This document shows, one piece after another, positions 44,322 through 54,272 of a stretch of 64,000 bases of DNA. The translations under genes and the position numbers were made by a program. A model generated the notes under the pieces. That model was not told the DNA's origin, did not search any database, and was given only the letters and a program-made list of their open reading frames with translations. Position 1 is the stretch's first letter; each line of letters opens with the position of its first letter. The stretch is from NCBI RefSeq assembly GCF_002367995.1, contig NZ_AP018207.1, positions 5,776,621 to 5,840,620 of the forward strand, read 5' to 3'. The DNA comes from Calothrix brevissima NIES-22. GTDB lineage: Bacteria > Cyanobacteriota > Cyanobacteriia > Cyanobacteriales > Nostocaceae.

Positions 44322-45683
44322 CTACAATTTTGACTGTAAACATTCGGCAATCCGTTGCGCTGCACCTGGTTGACCCATGCGCCGCAATCCATTGTCGGCG
44401 ATTAGTTGTAAGGTATCAGGATTTTTGAAGAGGGATTGCACGATTTTGGCAACTTGTCCTGGTTGGTCTACTAAAATTAAAGATGGCCCTAAAAGACGAC
44501 TTTGCGCTTCAGCAAAACCGGGGTTGTATTGAGGCCCATCACCAGGAATAGCGATCGCAGGTTTTCCTAAACCAACAAATTGTTCTGTTGCAGTTCCAGC
44601 CATTGCGATCGCCAAATCTGCCAAATGCAAGCAGTCGTTATAAGCATTTTGCGTTAAAACTAAATATGCATTTTTTTGCTTAAATGTCAAGCAATTGGGG
44701 TCGCCAAGTTGCACCGGGGGTTCTGCATGGGGTCGCCAGCCTTGGGTGGTGAGGGTTTGGGTTAAAGTGCTAAAATCTAAACCAGGGGCGATCGCGCCTA
44801 AGAATACCACTGTAGCATTGGTGTGAAATACAGAATTGCGATCGCGGAAACTGGCGATTAATGCAGACACCGCAACCATAATTATTTCCCAGTTATTATA
44901 AGCTTCTGGCGCACGGGAACCAGGCAGTAAAGTCACAACCAAAGGACGATTGATTTCTTGCTGTTGTAAATCCGCAGTGTAAAACCGTCCTGTAGGAAAG
45001 GAAGGTTCTAAACCATCCATCATCGGATTACCAAAATCAAAAGCTGGAAGTTGGAACTTTTGTAATGTTTCCGTAGTCAATGAATCTCTAGGAAATACAG
45101 CGCGACAACGGTGACGACTCATTAACCAGCGTTCCCAAGGATGATAAATCGAACCGGAAAAGTTTTCCCACTTTGCGCCTTTATTTTTACGCGGTAATAA
45201 CCCAGCTTCATCGCGGACATAATATTCTGATTTCGCTGTACCTACAAAAGCATAATTAGCGCCGCTAAAAGTAGCAAATAATAGCGGTACTATATCCCCT
45301 ACCGCTAAAATTCCCGTGCGATTACCTAGTTTTTTTTGCTGATTTACCCAACGGCGAACAGCTTTAATTTGACTTAAGGTAAGTTGTAATAAACCACCGC
45401 GCACATCCTTTACTAATTGGCGACTATCCATATAGACAAAACCGCCAGAAGGCATATTCCGCACCGAACCTATCAACGGCACATCTAATTTTTGGTAAGC
45501 ATGTCCTTCACCCACTAGAGGTAACACATAAATATCTGGTGGGTTTGATTGTTGTAAAAATGCTTGCAAAATTCTGACAGCAATTATATCTTCACCATGA
45601 CCATTACTTAATACCAGTAATTGCAACCGTGCAGCCGATGATTGTGATGGGAATGCTACAGATAAAGAAGATAGATCGCTCAT
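44322..45683 (-). CDS. Lipid-A-disaccharide synthase-like protein (TIGR03492)
   Basis: The protein has 453 residues from the ATG at 45683 (a TTG at 45692 is in frame). It opens LLVLSNGHGEDIIAVRILQA and carries GT-B glycosyltransferase-like features in the C-terminal half (AMAGTATEQFVGLGKPAIAIPG). It matches the cyanobacterial TIGR03492 group, related to LpxB, whose substrate is not known. It is divergent from the Omp85 gene, with about 150 bp between starts, suggesting a role in outer membrane or glycolipid synthesis. Function beyond the fold is inferred. Confidence 0.82.
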   Translation of the reverse strand: MSDLSSLSVAFPSQSSAARLQLLVLSNGHGEDIIAVRILQAFLQQSNPPDIYVLPLVGEGHAYQKLDVPLIGSVRNMPSGGFVYMDSRQLVKDVRGGLLQLTLSQIKAVRRWVNQQKKLGNRTGILAVGDIVPLLFATFSGANYAFVGTAKSEYYVRDEAGLLPRKNKGAKWENFSGSIYHPWERWLMSRHRCRAVFPRDSLTTETLQKFQLPAFDFGNPMMDGLEPSFPTGRFYTADLQQQEINRPLVVTLLPGSRAPEAYNNWEIIMVAVSALIASFRDRNSVFHTNATVVFLGAIAPGLDFSTLTQTLTTQGWRPHAEPPVQLGDPNCLTFKQKNAYLVLTQNAYNDCLHLADLAIAMAGTATEQFVGLGKPAIAIPGDGPQYNPGFAEAQSRLLGPSLILVDQPGQVAKIVQSLFKNPDTLQLIADNGLRRMGQPGAAQRIAECLQSKL

Positions 45684-45835
45684 GAGAAACAAAAAATTAT
45701 AATTAAATGTCTATGTAGAAAAGAGGAATGAATGGGGATAAAAATAGCTTAAGCAGCTGGAAGTTACTATTATCCTCACTGACTCACCTGACTACGATTA
45801 ATTACCAGTAAATTAGGCAACATAGGCTGAATATT

Positions 45836-48034
45836 ATGCGAGTTTCTTCTGCTGCAATTTTTACTTTAGCGACATTGGCTACTAATAGCGCCACTCAGCA
45901 AGCAATGGCTGTACCTACTACAAACGCCATTCCCACTGACAAACCAAGTAATGTGGTAGTTCCGGTAGTTGAAGAAACGCCAGCCCGCAAAGAAGCAGTT
46001 TCAGCACCGGAAACCGTAATTTCTCAACAATTTTCGCAAAATCCTGTATTGTTGCCCAGTGGTGTTGGTCATAATTCCTCAGGGATAGGGGATAAAGGGA
46101 AGGGGGACAAGGGAGACAAGGGGGAGAAAAAGAATTTACAGGTTGTGTTACCTGTTGCTTCTTCTGTGGCTGCTGTTTCTCCGGTAAAGGAGATACAGGG
46201 GAATTCTAAAGTTACAGTGGGGAAAATACAAGCTCAACAAGTTACCCCAACGCCTAAACCTGTAGTTTCTCCGGCTACTAATCCGGTTACTAATATTGAC
46301 AATAATTTAGTAGTTACAGCCACAGATGTGCAGATATTGGGCGCAAGTGCGGAATTACAGCAAATAGTTCGCAAAGTCATTAAAACCCAGAAAGGGGGAG
46401 ATACTAGTCAAAGCCAGCTACAAAAAGATGTGGCGGCAATTTTGGATACAGGTTTATTTACCAGTGCGACTGTAAATAGCCGAATTACGCCTGCGGGGAT
46501 GAATGTATCGTATCAAGTACAACCAGTAGTAGTGCGATCGCTCCAACTTTCTGGGGCGAAGGTGCTAACCTATCAAGTAGCGCAAAGTTACTTTCAGCCG
46601 CAAATCGGGACTGTAATTAGTCCGGCGACACTCCAGCAAGCAGTACAACAAATTAATAAATGGTATGCCGATAATGGTTATAATCTCGCTAGGGTGATAT
46701 CAATTAAACCCAACCGCGAAGGCATTCTCAATATTAATGTTGCTGAGGGTTTGGTAAGCGATATCAAATTCCGGTTTATGAACGACGATGGTAAAACCGT
46801 TGATAGCAAAGGTAACCCTGTCACCGGACGTACTAAACCCGATTTTATTCGCCAACAGTTAAAACTCAAACCCGGTCAAGTATTCCAAGAAAATGCTGTT
46901 CGCCAAGATGTGCAACAGCTATATCGTACAGGCTTATTTGAAACTGTGAATGTAGCTTTAGAAGGAGATGCAAACAAGGTAGATTTAGTCTACGAACTCA
47001 AAGAAACTGGTGCGCGTGCGGTTAACGTGGGTGGTAGTTACAGCGCTGACCAAGGTGTAATAGGCACAGTAACATATCAAGACCAGAATGTCGGCGGCGT
47101 GAACAATACCTTAGGTTTAAATTTAGGCGTCGGCTTGCGAGACTTTCAATTTGACACCAGATATAGCAGCCCCTATCGCCAAACCAACCCCGATCGCTTA
47201 GGATATACCATTAATGCTTTCCGGCGGCGGGAAATATCGCAAACTTTTGACGATGAAATTCCTTTAGCCAATGGCGACCAAGCCAGAGAAGGGAGAATTG
47301 GCGGTAGTATTAGCTTTCAAAGACCGATAGATGATTGGGATACATCCTTAGGATTTAACTATAATCGCATCAGTATTCGCGATCGCCAAGGCAATGTCGC
47401 CGCCAAAGACGCCCAAGGAAATACCCTCACTGCTAGCGGTACAGGTATTGACGACTTAACCACAGTATCATTCACCGCTACCCAAGACCGCCGCAATAAC
47501 ACCCTCAATCCTACCCAAGGTTCCCTGCTGAAATTAAGTACAGAACAATCAGTTCCCATTGGTCAAGGTAATATTTCTATGAATCGCGTGCAAGCGAATT
47601 ATAGCCAATATTTACCAGTAAATTTATTTGGCAGCCAAAAACCGCAAGTATTTGCCGTTAATCTCCAAGCTGGGACAGTTCTGGGCAATTTACCACCTTA
47701 CGAAGCCTTTAATTTAGGCGGTGCTAATTCAGTGCGCGGTTACAATACCGGCGCAGTAGGTAACGGACGCAGTTACGTCTTAGCCTCAGCCGAATATCGC
47801 TTTCCCATCATCTCTGCTGTGGGAGGAGTGTTATTTGCTGACTATGCTTCAGACTTAGGTTCTGGTAACACAGTTTTAGGAGATCCCGCCGGCGCCAGAA
47901 ATAAACCCGGTAACGGCTTTGGTTACGGCGCAGGAGTCCGCCTAGACTCTCCCTTAGGTATATTGCGGGCTGACTATGGTATTAACGACCAAGGAGAAAG
48001 CCGAGTGCAATTTGGTATTGGTCAAAGGTTTTAA
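45836..48034 (+). CDS. Omp85/BamA-family outer membrane protein
   Basis: The protein has 732 residues. An N-terminal secretion signal (SAAIFTLATLATNSATQQAMA) leads to a ~120-residue low-complexity stretch. Three POTRA domains (~155-400) end in the family's LKPGQVF, FETVNV and KVDLVYELKE-type motifs. A ~330-residue beta-barrel follows (GGSYSADQGVIG, NLGGANSVRGY with the conserved VRGY/RxY loop, and GDPAGARNKPG). These proteins insert or transport outer membrane proteins; the plastid homologue is Toc75. Codons for the repeat-derived segment DKGKGDKGDKGEKK (46090-46130) interrupt the low-complexity region. ATG at 45836 has only a weak ribosome binding site. Confidence 0.9.
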   Translation: MRVSSAAIFTLATLATNSATQQAMAVPTTNAIPTDKPSNVVVPVVEETPARKEAVSAPETVISQQFSQNPVLLPSGVGHNSSGIGDKGKGDKGDKGEKKNLQVVLPVASSVAAVSPVKEIQGNSKVTVGKIQAQQVTPTPKPVVSPATNPVTNIDNNLVVTATDVQILGASAELQQIVRKVIKTQKGGDTSQSQLQKDVAAILDTGLFTSATVNSRITPAGMNVSYQVQPVVVRSLQLSGAKVLTYQVAQSYFQPQIGTVISPATLQQAVQQINKWYADNGYNLARVISIKPNREGILNINVAEGLVSDIKFRFMNDDGKTVDSKGNPVTGRTKPDFIRQQLKLKPGQVFQENAVRQDVQQLYRTGLFETVNVALEGDANKVDLVYELKETGARAVNVGGSYSADQGVIGTVTYQDQNVGGVNNTLGLNLGVGLRDFQFDTRYSSPYRQTNPDRLGYTINAFRRREISQTFDDEIPLANGDQAREGRIGGSISFQRPIDDWDTSLGFNYNRISIRDRQGNVAAKDAQGNTLTASGTGIDDLTTVSFTATQDRRNNTLNPTQGSLLKLSTEQSVPIGQGNISMNRVQANYSQYLPVNLFGSQKPQVFAVNLQAGTVLGNLPPYEAFNLGGANSVRGYNTGAVGNGRSYVLASAEYRFPIISAVGGVLFADYASDLGSGNTVLGDPAGARNKPGNGFGYGAGVRLDSPLGILRADYGINDQGESRVQFGIGQRF

Positions 48035-48192
48035 AATTGGGCATTGGGCATTGGGCATGGGGCATTAGGCATTGGGCATTGGGCAGAGACGCGATGAACC
48101 CTTGTCTGTACAAGTGTCATTTGCTTCCTTGTCCTCCTTGTCCTCCTTGTCCTCCTTGTCCCCCTTGTCCCCCCTACTCTCTGCTTGAAAAC
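48035..48192. repeat. GGGCATT heptamers and CCTCCTTGT nonamers
   Basis: GGGCATT units (48039-48090) are followed by a GACGCGATGAACCC element (48086-48113) and CCTTGTCCT units (48124-48174). Together they fill the gap between the converging Omp85 and TPR-CHAT genes. Confidence 0.8.
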
Positions 48193-50880
48193 CTACTCTG
48201 CTTCTCCAATGAGAGTAAAAGCTGCCCAATCAACGGGATTCGGATTATTTTTCATCGTCGTCAGCATCGCCTGTCGCAGCGCTTGCGCTTTGTCAGTGCT
48301 TTTTTGGAGATTTTGATAAAATTCCGTCATTAGTTGTGCTGTGGGCGCATCTGGAACCGACCAGAGCGATACTAAGACGCTGGGTACACCGGCACTAATT
48401 AAGGAACGAGATAAACCAATTACCCCATCCCCAGAAATGCGTCCGCGTCCGGTGTCGCAAGCGCTGAGAACGACTAATTCGGCATTGAGTTTTAAATCGA
48501 GGATTTCTGAGGCTGTTAATAAACCATCATCTTTACCGGATGGAGTCAAGGCAATAGCACTATTTAATCCTTGAATATCATCAAATATGCCGTGGGTTGC
48601 CAAATGCACAAATCGCGCTTGGGGTAAACGCTGCACTACAGTTGCTTCTGTGGCTTTGTTGCCGATGAGAGGTTCAGTTTTGAGTAAGGAGCTAATTGCA
48701 GTTGCTTCTTGTTCTGCACCAGGTAAAGGTTGTAATTGTTGCGGAGTTTCGCCAATTTTTGGGGCAACAAAAGGCATTACCGGATTACCAACAATTAGCG
48801 TATCTTTACCCTGGATGGGTTGTGTGCCGATACGTTGCTTCTGTTTGTGGGTTAAATCTAAAACCTGAATTGATGGCGATGTGAAAATAGTGTGTTTTTC
48901 AATCAGGTATTTACCGTCTGAGTCTTGTAATGCGGCAAAGGGGACGAGGAATAAGCTCCTTTGAGGAATGAAAATAATTCTATCGCTAGAATTTTTGGGT
49001 AATAAGTCAGCGATGGGGTTAATTAATAATTCGTGTAGACGCTTTAAATTGTTTTTAGCTTTGGGTGCATCGGGGTTGTAAGTTACCTTGATGCCGCGAA
49101 AAGCTGTACCTCTTGCACCAATAGATTGACGGCTAGTGGTAACGAGTTTTGCCAGATTTGTATTTTCTTTTTGCCACAGGAGTTTAAGGTCAGTTTTACG
49201 GAAGGTAACTTCACCTGTGGGTTTGATTACCCAAATGTAGAGTTCTGATTCTTTAGTTTCTCGGTTACCCTGAATTTTGAAGTCATCACCAATTATAGAA
49301 TATTCAACGAGAGTAGCATTCTGTTTTTTGGCGATTTGTTGCAGCAGCGATAGTGTAGGTTTTTCTGGGATTTGATTAGTATTTTTGTCAGACAAGCGTG
49401 AATTTAATAACTCCACAAACGCCCTGGAACGCCCCCGTTCAGAAATTTCTAACGCTTCTTTAGTTTTATTTTGAGCAATTAGGATTCGTTGCAGTGTGTG
49501 GTAACTACGAGCTTGTTCCTCAAAAATTAAAACTTTATTTATATCATCTAGTTTTTGCTCTCGGAGAGATTCATAAATGTTAATTCCTTCGTACAGTGTT
49601 TTCTCTGCTGCAAGGATATCACCAGATTTGTACAAAGCAAATCCTAGATTGTTTAAGCCTGTACCTTCTCCATTATGGTCTTTGATTTCACGGGCAATAA
49701 TTAAACTTTGCTGATAGTATTCAATTGCTTTCGGATATTCTCCGAGATTAGAATAAACATTACCAAGGTTGTTCAGAATTGTGCCTTCTCCATTACGGTC
49801 TTTGATTTCACGGGCAATAATTAAACTTTGCTGATAGTATTCAATTGCTTTCGGATATTCTCCGAGATTATTGTAAACATTACCGAGGTGACTTAGGGAA
49901 TTTCCCTCACCTCGGCGGTCTTTGATTTCACGGGCGATAATTAAACTCTGCTGAGAATATTCAATTGCTTTGGGATAGTCTCCTATACCAAAGTAAGCAA
50001 TACCGAGACTATTAAGAGTTATCCCTTCCCCTCGGCGGTCTTTGATTTCACGGGCGATAATTAAACTCTGCTGAGAATATTCAATTGCTTTGGGATAGTC
50101 CCCTATATCAGAGTAAGCACTACCGAGGTTACCTAGTGACTGTTCCTCACCTAAACGGTCTTTGATTTCTCGTGCGATCGCCAATCTCGCCTGCTGGTAC
50201 TCAATAGCCTTAGCGTAGTCTCCTAAATTTCTATAAGCGTTACCAAGATTACCCAGCGTAGCACCTAAGCTTTTAAAGTCTTTGATCTGGGCGAAAATTA
50301 CTAAACTCTGCTGGTAGTAATTAATTGCTGTTGGGTAGTCTCCTAAATTTCTATAAGCGTTACCAAGATTACCCAGGGACTGTCCCTCGCCTTGGCGGTC
50401 TTTTATTTCCCTGAGAATTACTAAACTCTGCTGTTGGTAATCAATTGCTTTCGAGTAGTCTCCTTGAGAAAAGTAAACGACACCGAGATTAACCAGCGCT
50501 TGACTTTCACCCTTACGGTCATTTATCTCCCTGGCGATCGCTAATCTCTGCTGTTGGTACTCAATTGCTTTCGGGTAGTCTCCTAAATAATAGGAAGCAA
50601 CACCGAGATTGCCCAGAGCAGCATTCTCACTTTGACGGTCTTTGATTTCTCGATAGATAATCAGCGCTTGTTGCCAAGACTTTAACGCCGCTTCAAATTG
50701 ACTGGTTTGATATTGCTCAACACCTTGATTTAAAAGTCGGTCTGCTTCAGCTTTGCGGTCTGCTGGTGTTTGCGCCAATACCTGTGATGGCTGGAATAAT
50801 GGAGGTAAATTGGCGATGGATGGTGAAATAGTCAAGATGAGAGTGATTAATACAGTTAAACTAAGTTTGCGATCGCGCAT
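48193..50880 (-). CDS. Secreted TPR-CHAT (caspase-like) protein
   Basis: The protein has 895 residues. The signal peptide (LTVLITLILTISPSIANL) is followed by about ten TPR repeats of 40 residues (~50-450, pattern LGNLGxxYxxLGDYPKAIEY). A helical linker leads to a C-terminal CHAT domain (~580-895), with catalytic His in RFVHLATHG and Cys in LVVLSACDTGRG. The export signal suggests an extracytoplasmic protease or adaptor, unlike the cytoplasmic CHAT/NB-ARC locus. TPR units 4-8 are strongly alike at DNA level, showing recent repeat homogenisation. Substrate unknown. Confidence 0.92.
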   Translation of the reverse strand: MRDRKLSLTVLITLILTISPSIANLPPLFQPSQVLAQTPADRKAEADRLLNQGVEQYQTSQFEAALKSWQQALIIYREIKDRQSENAALGNLGVASYYLGDYPKAIEYQQQRLAIAREINDRKGESQALVNLGVVYFSQGDYSKAIDYQQQSLVILREIKDRQGEGQSLGNLGNAYRNLGDYPTAINYYQQSLVIFAQIKDFKSLGATLGNLGNAYRNLGDYAKAIEYQQARLAIAREIKDRLGEEQSLGNLGSAYSDIGDYPKAIEYSQQSLIIAREIKDRRGEGITLNSLGIAYFGIGDYPKAIEYSQQSLIIAREIKDRRGEGNSLSHLGNVYNNLGEYPKAIEYYQQSLIIAREIKDRNGEGTILNNLGNVYSNLGEYPKAIEYYQQSLIIAREIKDHNGEGTGLNNLGFALYKSGDILAAEKTLYEGINIYESLREQKLDDINKVLIFEEQARSYHTLQRILIAQNKTKEALEISERGRSRAFVELLNSRLSDKNTNQIPEKPTLSLLQQIAKKQNATLVEYSIIGDDFKIQGNRETKESELYIWVIKPTGEVTFRKTDLKLLWQKENTNLAKLVTTSRQSIGARGTAFRGIKVTYNPDAPKAKNNLKRLHELLINPIADLLPKNSSDRIIFIPQRSLFLVPFAALQDSDGKYLIEKHTIFTSPSIQVLDLTHKQKQRIGTQPIQGKDTLIVGNPVMPFVAPKIGETPQQLQPLPGAEQEATAISSLLKTEPLIGNKATEATVVQRLPQARFVHLATHGIFDDIQGLNSAIALTPSGKDDGLLTASEILDLKLNAELVVLSACDTGRGRISGDGVIGLSRSLISAGVPSVLVSLWSVPDAPTAQLMTEFYQNLQKSTDKAQALRQAMLTTMKNNPNPVDWAAFTLIGEAE

Positions 50881-51049
50881 GGCTGGTATTTACAGTTAAG
50901 AGTTTCTATCCTGGAGGCGGAAAATATACAAACATATATCTCTCGTCGGTGGGAACATATGCAAAATTCAGCAACCCACAGCCGTTAATGCTAAAAATTT
51001 CACGATCCGTTTGCCAGCTACTGTCAAGGATGGAGTTAAAATCTTGAAA

Positions 51050-51301
51050 TTTCGAGTTTTGAAGCTGAAGTTCCGCCTTCCGAACTCGGCGTTTCGAGTT
51101 TTGAAGCTGAAGTTCCGAGTTCTGAACTCGACCTTTCGAGTTTTGAAGTTGAAGTTCCGAGTTCTGAACTCAACCTTTCGAGTTTTGAAGCTGAAGTTCC
51201 GAGTTCTGAACTCAACCTTTCGAGTTTTGAAGCTGAAGTTGCAAGCTTTGATGTCAAATTGTCGGGTTTTGCAGATGAAGTTTCAAGTTTTACACTCAAA
51301 A
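51050..51301. repeat. 21-bp minisatellite, 12 units
   Basis: Twelve 21-bp units tile 51050-51301, alternating TTTCGAGTTTTGAAGCTGAA and TTCCGAGTTCTGAACTCAAC (each one base short of the unit). Both strands keep a frame open, the plus strand encoding heptads FRVLKLK FRVLNST. It lies just upstream of the TPR-CHAT gene and resembles the array at 25484-25714 in period but not in sequence. Not called a gene. Confidence 0.85.
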
Positions 51302-51531
51302 TTTTAAGTTCTGTAGGATTTACGCATCAACAATCAAAGCTACGGTAAATCAAGGCCTTCATTGAAAGCGGCGGGAAACTCCGAGCCGTGGGTGGAGATT
51401 GGTAATTTCTTCGCCATGCCCAATACCCGATTCCCCATGCCCAAAAACTCCATCCTGAATTGAATGGGCAACAGCCAATGAATACAGATGGTAAGCTGGA
51501 CAGTACATAACAGTTAAATCGATGATGTCCT

Positions 51532-52119
51532 ATGAACGTTGTCACACCAAAGCGATTCACTATTGACGAATATCATCGGCTGATTGAACTAAAATTTCTC
51601 CAGGAGGGCGATCGCATTGAGTTGATTCGCGGAGAACTAATTCAAATGGTAGCCAAGGGCACAGCTCATACAGTCTGCGGTTCTATCTTATGTCGCCAAT
51701 TGGATCGATTGTTGGGCGATAGAGCCGTGATTCGCGGACAAGATCCAATTACTTTGCCAAATCAAAGTGAACCTGAACCAGATGTAGCGATCGCACGCGG
51801 TAAAGATGAAGACTATCTTCCCCATCATCCTTATCCCGAAGATATTTTTTTAGTGATCGAAATTTCGGACTCAACCCTAGATTACGACCAAACAACAAAA
51901 TTAGAACTCTACGCAGAAGCCGGAATTTCTGATTATTGGATTGTCAACTTAAAAGTTCACCAACTTGAGCGTTACAGCCAACCGTATCAAAATCCTCAAG
52001 GTGATTTCAATTATCTGAGCAAGCAGATATCTTTGCCACATCAGTCAGTGGGGATTCCTGGATTTGAAGATGTTTTATTAGACTTGAGTCGGATTTTTCC
52101 CCCAGTTGTCAATGCCTAG
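51532..52119 (+). CDS. Uma2-family (DUF820) putative nuclease
   Basis: The protein has 195 residues. It starts with the usual FTIDEYHRLIELKFLQEGDRIELIRGE and has PD-(D/E)xK-fold residues in EPDVAIAR (Asp), LVIEISDST (Glu-x-x) and TTKLELYAEAGISDYWIV (Lys). Uma2 proteins are abundant in cyanobacteria, often in many copies, and are suggested restriction-like endonucleases of unknown target. It stands alone between the 21-bp minisatellite region and a Ser/Thr kinase gene. Confidence 0.87.
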   Translation: MNVVTPKRFTIDEYHRLIELKFLQEGDRIELIRGELIQMVAKGTAHTVCGSILCRQLDRLLGDRAVIRGQDPITLPNQSEPEPDVAIARGKDEDYLPHHPYPEDIFLVIEISDSTLDYDQTTKLELYAEAGISDYWIVNLKVHQLERYSQPYQNPQGDFNYLSKQISLPHQSVGIPGFEDVLLDLSRIFPPVVNA

Positions 52120-52361
52120 AAACACGCAATTTCGCAGATTGCAGCCAATTTTTTGAGAAAATAAGTTCTAATTTGACTTAACCATAGCTTTAAAGTCGCT
52201 CAGGTAAATGGCAAGGTATTATTAAAAAGACAAAACTCTTGCCATAATAGGGAGGTTTTCCCACTGAGGGGAGAAGCGATTTCTTTATAATTGCTTTAAA
52301 ACTCAGGACTCAGTACTTATCTGCTCACTTCGGACTAAGGACTCAAAACGCAAAAATCTTT

Positions 52362-53999
52362 ATGTTAGCAGGTACAACTTTACAGGGTGGCAAATATACC
52401 CTAAATCAAGAAATCGGGCGCGGTGGCTTTGGAATCACGTTCAAAGCTATGCATCATTACTTAGGTCAGGAAGTAGTGATTAAAACTATTAATGAAAGGC
52501 TGCGACAACATCCTGATTTTGCCAAGTTCGAGCGCCAATTCCAAGATGAGGCGAGAAGATTAGCTACTTGTGTCCACCCAAATATTGTGCGGGTGAGCGA
52601 CTTTTTTGTCGAAGCTGGGCTGCCTTACATGGTAATGGAGTACATTCCTGGGGATACCTTGGGGGATGCATTTGTCTTACCAGCGATACCTTTACCGGAA
52701 GCTACCGCCATCCATTACATCAGACAAATTGGCGCAGCTTTACAGGTTATTCATAATAACGGTTTACTACATCGAGATGTGAAACCGGATAATATTATTT
52801 TGCGCCAAGGCACTCAGGAAGTAGTGCTGATTGATTTTGGCATTGCGCGTGAATTTAATGGCGGTGTCAGACAAACTCACACGGGGATGGTTTCGGAAGG
52901 TTATTCCCCGATTGAGCAGTATTTAACCCAAGCACCACGTACACCCGCTACAGATGTGTATGGCTTGGCAGCTACATTATATGCATTGTTAACCGCCCAA
53001 GTACCCCTGCCGGCATTATTGCGCGATCGCGAACAAATGCCAACTCCCCGGGAACTTCAACCCCACCTCAGCGCTGCTGTTAACCAAGCAGTGATGCGGG
53101 GTATGGCGGTAGAATCGCGTTTTCGTCCCGCCACAGTTACCGAATGGCTGAAACTGCTACCCGGTGAAAGCACAAATACAGTACCCCAATCTGTACCCAC
53201 CCACACAGTCGCCACTATAAATTTATCCCTGCAAGAACAGGACGAATTTTTTACCAGAACTACCAAAAAATATATCGATCCATCATTTGCGATCAATAAT
53301 GCTAAATTGGCAGTTCAGAAACTAGCAAAATCTAAAGTATTTATTGGTACGAGTGTTGCCGTTGTCGCAGCTACTGCTGGTTTTGGTATTACTAGTATGC
53401 TGCCAAAATCTCAGCCCCAGTCACCAGAAAAGCAGCTGTTTTCCCAACCAACTCTCGAAGCTAGCCCCAGCCCGCAAACACCAGTGGTGAACTCCACACC
53501 AGATGAGACAACTAAAGAAGCGCAAACAACTTCTGCTAGCGAAACTACCCCCGTTTCTACTTCCTCACGCCGCAGGCGCAATCGTCGTGTTTATCAAGAA
53601 GAATCTTCTAGCTCTTCTAGCCGTAACCGACGTTCTCAAGAACAAGAACAATCAACGCCCAGTCAAACCCAAGAACAATCTTCCCCTGCGCCGGAAGTTT
53701 CGCCCTCTCCCTCGCTAGTGGAAAAATTACGCGAAATTCGGACATCTCGTTCTCGTAAGCCTACACCAGCAGCATCACCAACAAATAACTCACCTGCTGT
53801 TCCTAACAATTCTGCGCCGCCAAAATCAGAAAAACAGTCTAACCCTGTAGTCGTTCCCCAAGCGCCAGTAGAATCTAAAAGTTCGGCTCCTGCGCCTGTA
53901 GTAGTACCTACCCAAGAGGTAAAACAAAATTCTAGTAGTGAAAACCCATCATCAAAAAGCGAGAAGCCAGCAGAATCAACTTCCGAAACGAATAATTAG
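52362..53999 (+). CDS. Ser/Thr protein kinase, membrane-anchored
   Basis: The protein has 545 residues. The kinase domain (~13-270) has the Gly loop [14 protein letters not shown]-type Lys41 (VVIKTI), HRDVKPDN with catalytic Asp139, DFG at 158-160 and the APE-like region [10 protein letters not shown] single transmembrane helix (~324-345, [19 protein letters not shown]) leads to a ~200-residue Ser/Pro/Gln-rich outer tail with many repeated short motifs ([15 protein letters not shown]). It fits bacterial PknB-like kinases, which sense signals outside through such tails. No phosphatase or substrate gene is adjacent. Confidence 0.92.
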   Translation: MLAGTTLQGGKYTLNQEIGRGGFGITFKAMHHYLGQEVVIKTINERLRQHPDFAKFERQFQDEARRLATCVHPNIVRVSDFFVEAGLPYMVMEYIPGDTLGDAFVLPAIPLPEATAIHYIRQIGAALQVIHNNGLLHRDVKPDNIILRQGTQEVVLIDFGIAREFNGGVRQTHTGMVSEGYSPIEQYLTQAPRTPATDVYGLAATLYALLTAQVPLPALLRDREQMPTPRELQPHLSAAVNQAVMRGMAVESRFRPATVTEWLKLLPGESTNTVPQSVPTHTVATINLSLQEQDEFFTRTTKKYIDPSFAINNAKLAVQKLAKSKVFIGTSVAVVAATAGFGITSMLPKSQPQSPEKQLFSQPTLEASPSPQTPVVNSTPDETTKEAQTTSASETTPVSTSSRRRRNRRVYQEESSSSSSRNRRSQEQEQSTPSQTQEQSSPAPEVSPSPSLVEKLREIRTSRSRKPTPAASPTNNSPAVPNNSAPPKSEKQSNPVVVPQAPVESKSSAPAPVVVPTQEVKQNSSSENPSSKSEKPAESTSETNN

Positions 54000-54199
54000 G
54001 TAATTATCTCCAATTAAAATTCCATATAAATAAGATATTTTTATACATTGCCATAACCGCAATGAAGTATCGATTTGGGGATTGATAGCATTTGTCTAAA
54101 TCTAGCTACAGATAATTCTTCCCCTACCCCCTACCCCTTTTCCTGTGCGGTGAATTCAGGGATTTCCAGAAAATAAATTATCCAATTTTTGAGAGAAGA

Positions 54200-54257
54200 T
54201 ATTTTATTTTCCCCTGCTCCCTGCTCCCTGCTCCCTGCTCCCTGCCCCCTGCCCCTT
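54200..54257. repeat. 7-bp tandem repeat CTCCCTG
   Basis: About seven CTGCTCC-type units (54212-54257) between the kinase and the next gene; a related CCCTACCCC run lies at 54121-54140. Confidence 0.8.
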
Positions 54258-54272
54258 TTCCTCTTTAGTGAA

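Noticed and set aside
48037..48333. 98-codon plus-strand ORF after Omp85
   Set aside because: Codes for repeat-derived PCPPCPPCPP-type sequence and overlaps the end of the TPR-CHAT gene on the other strand.
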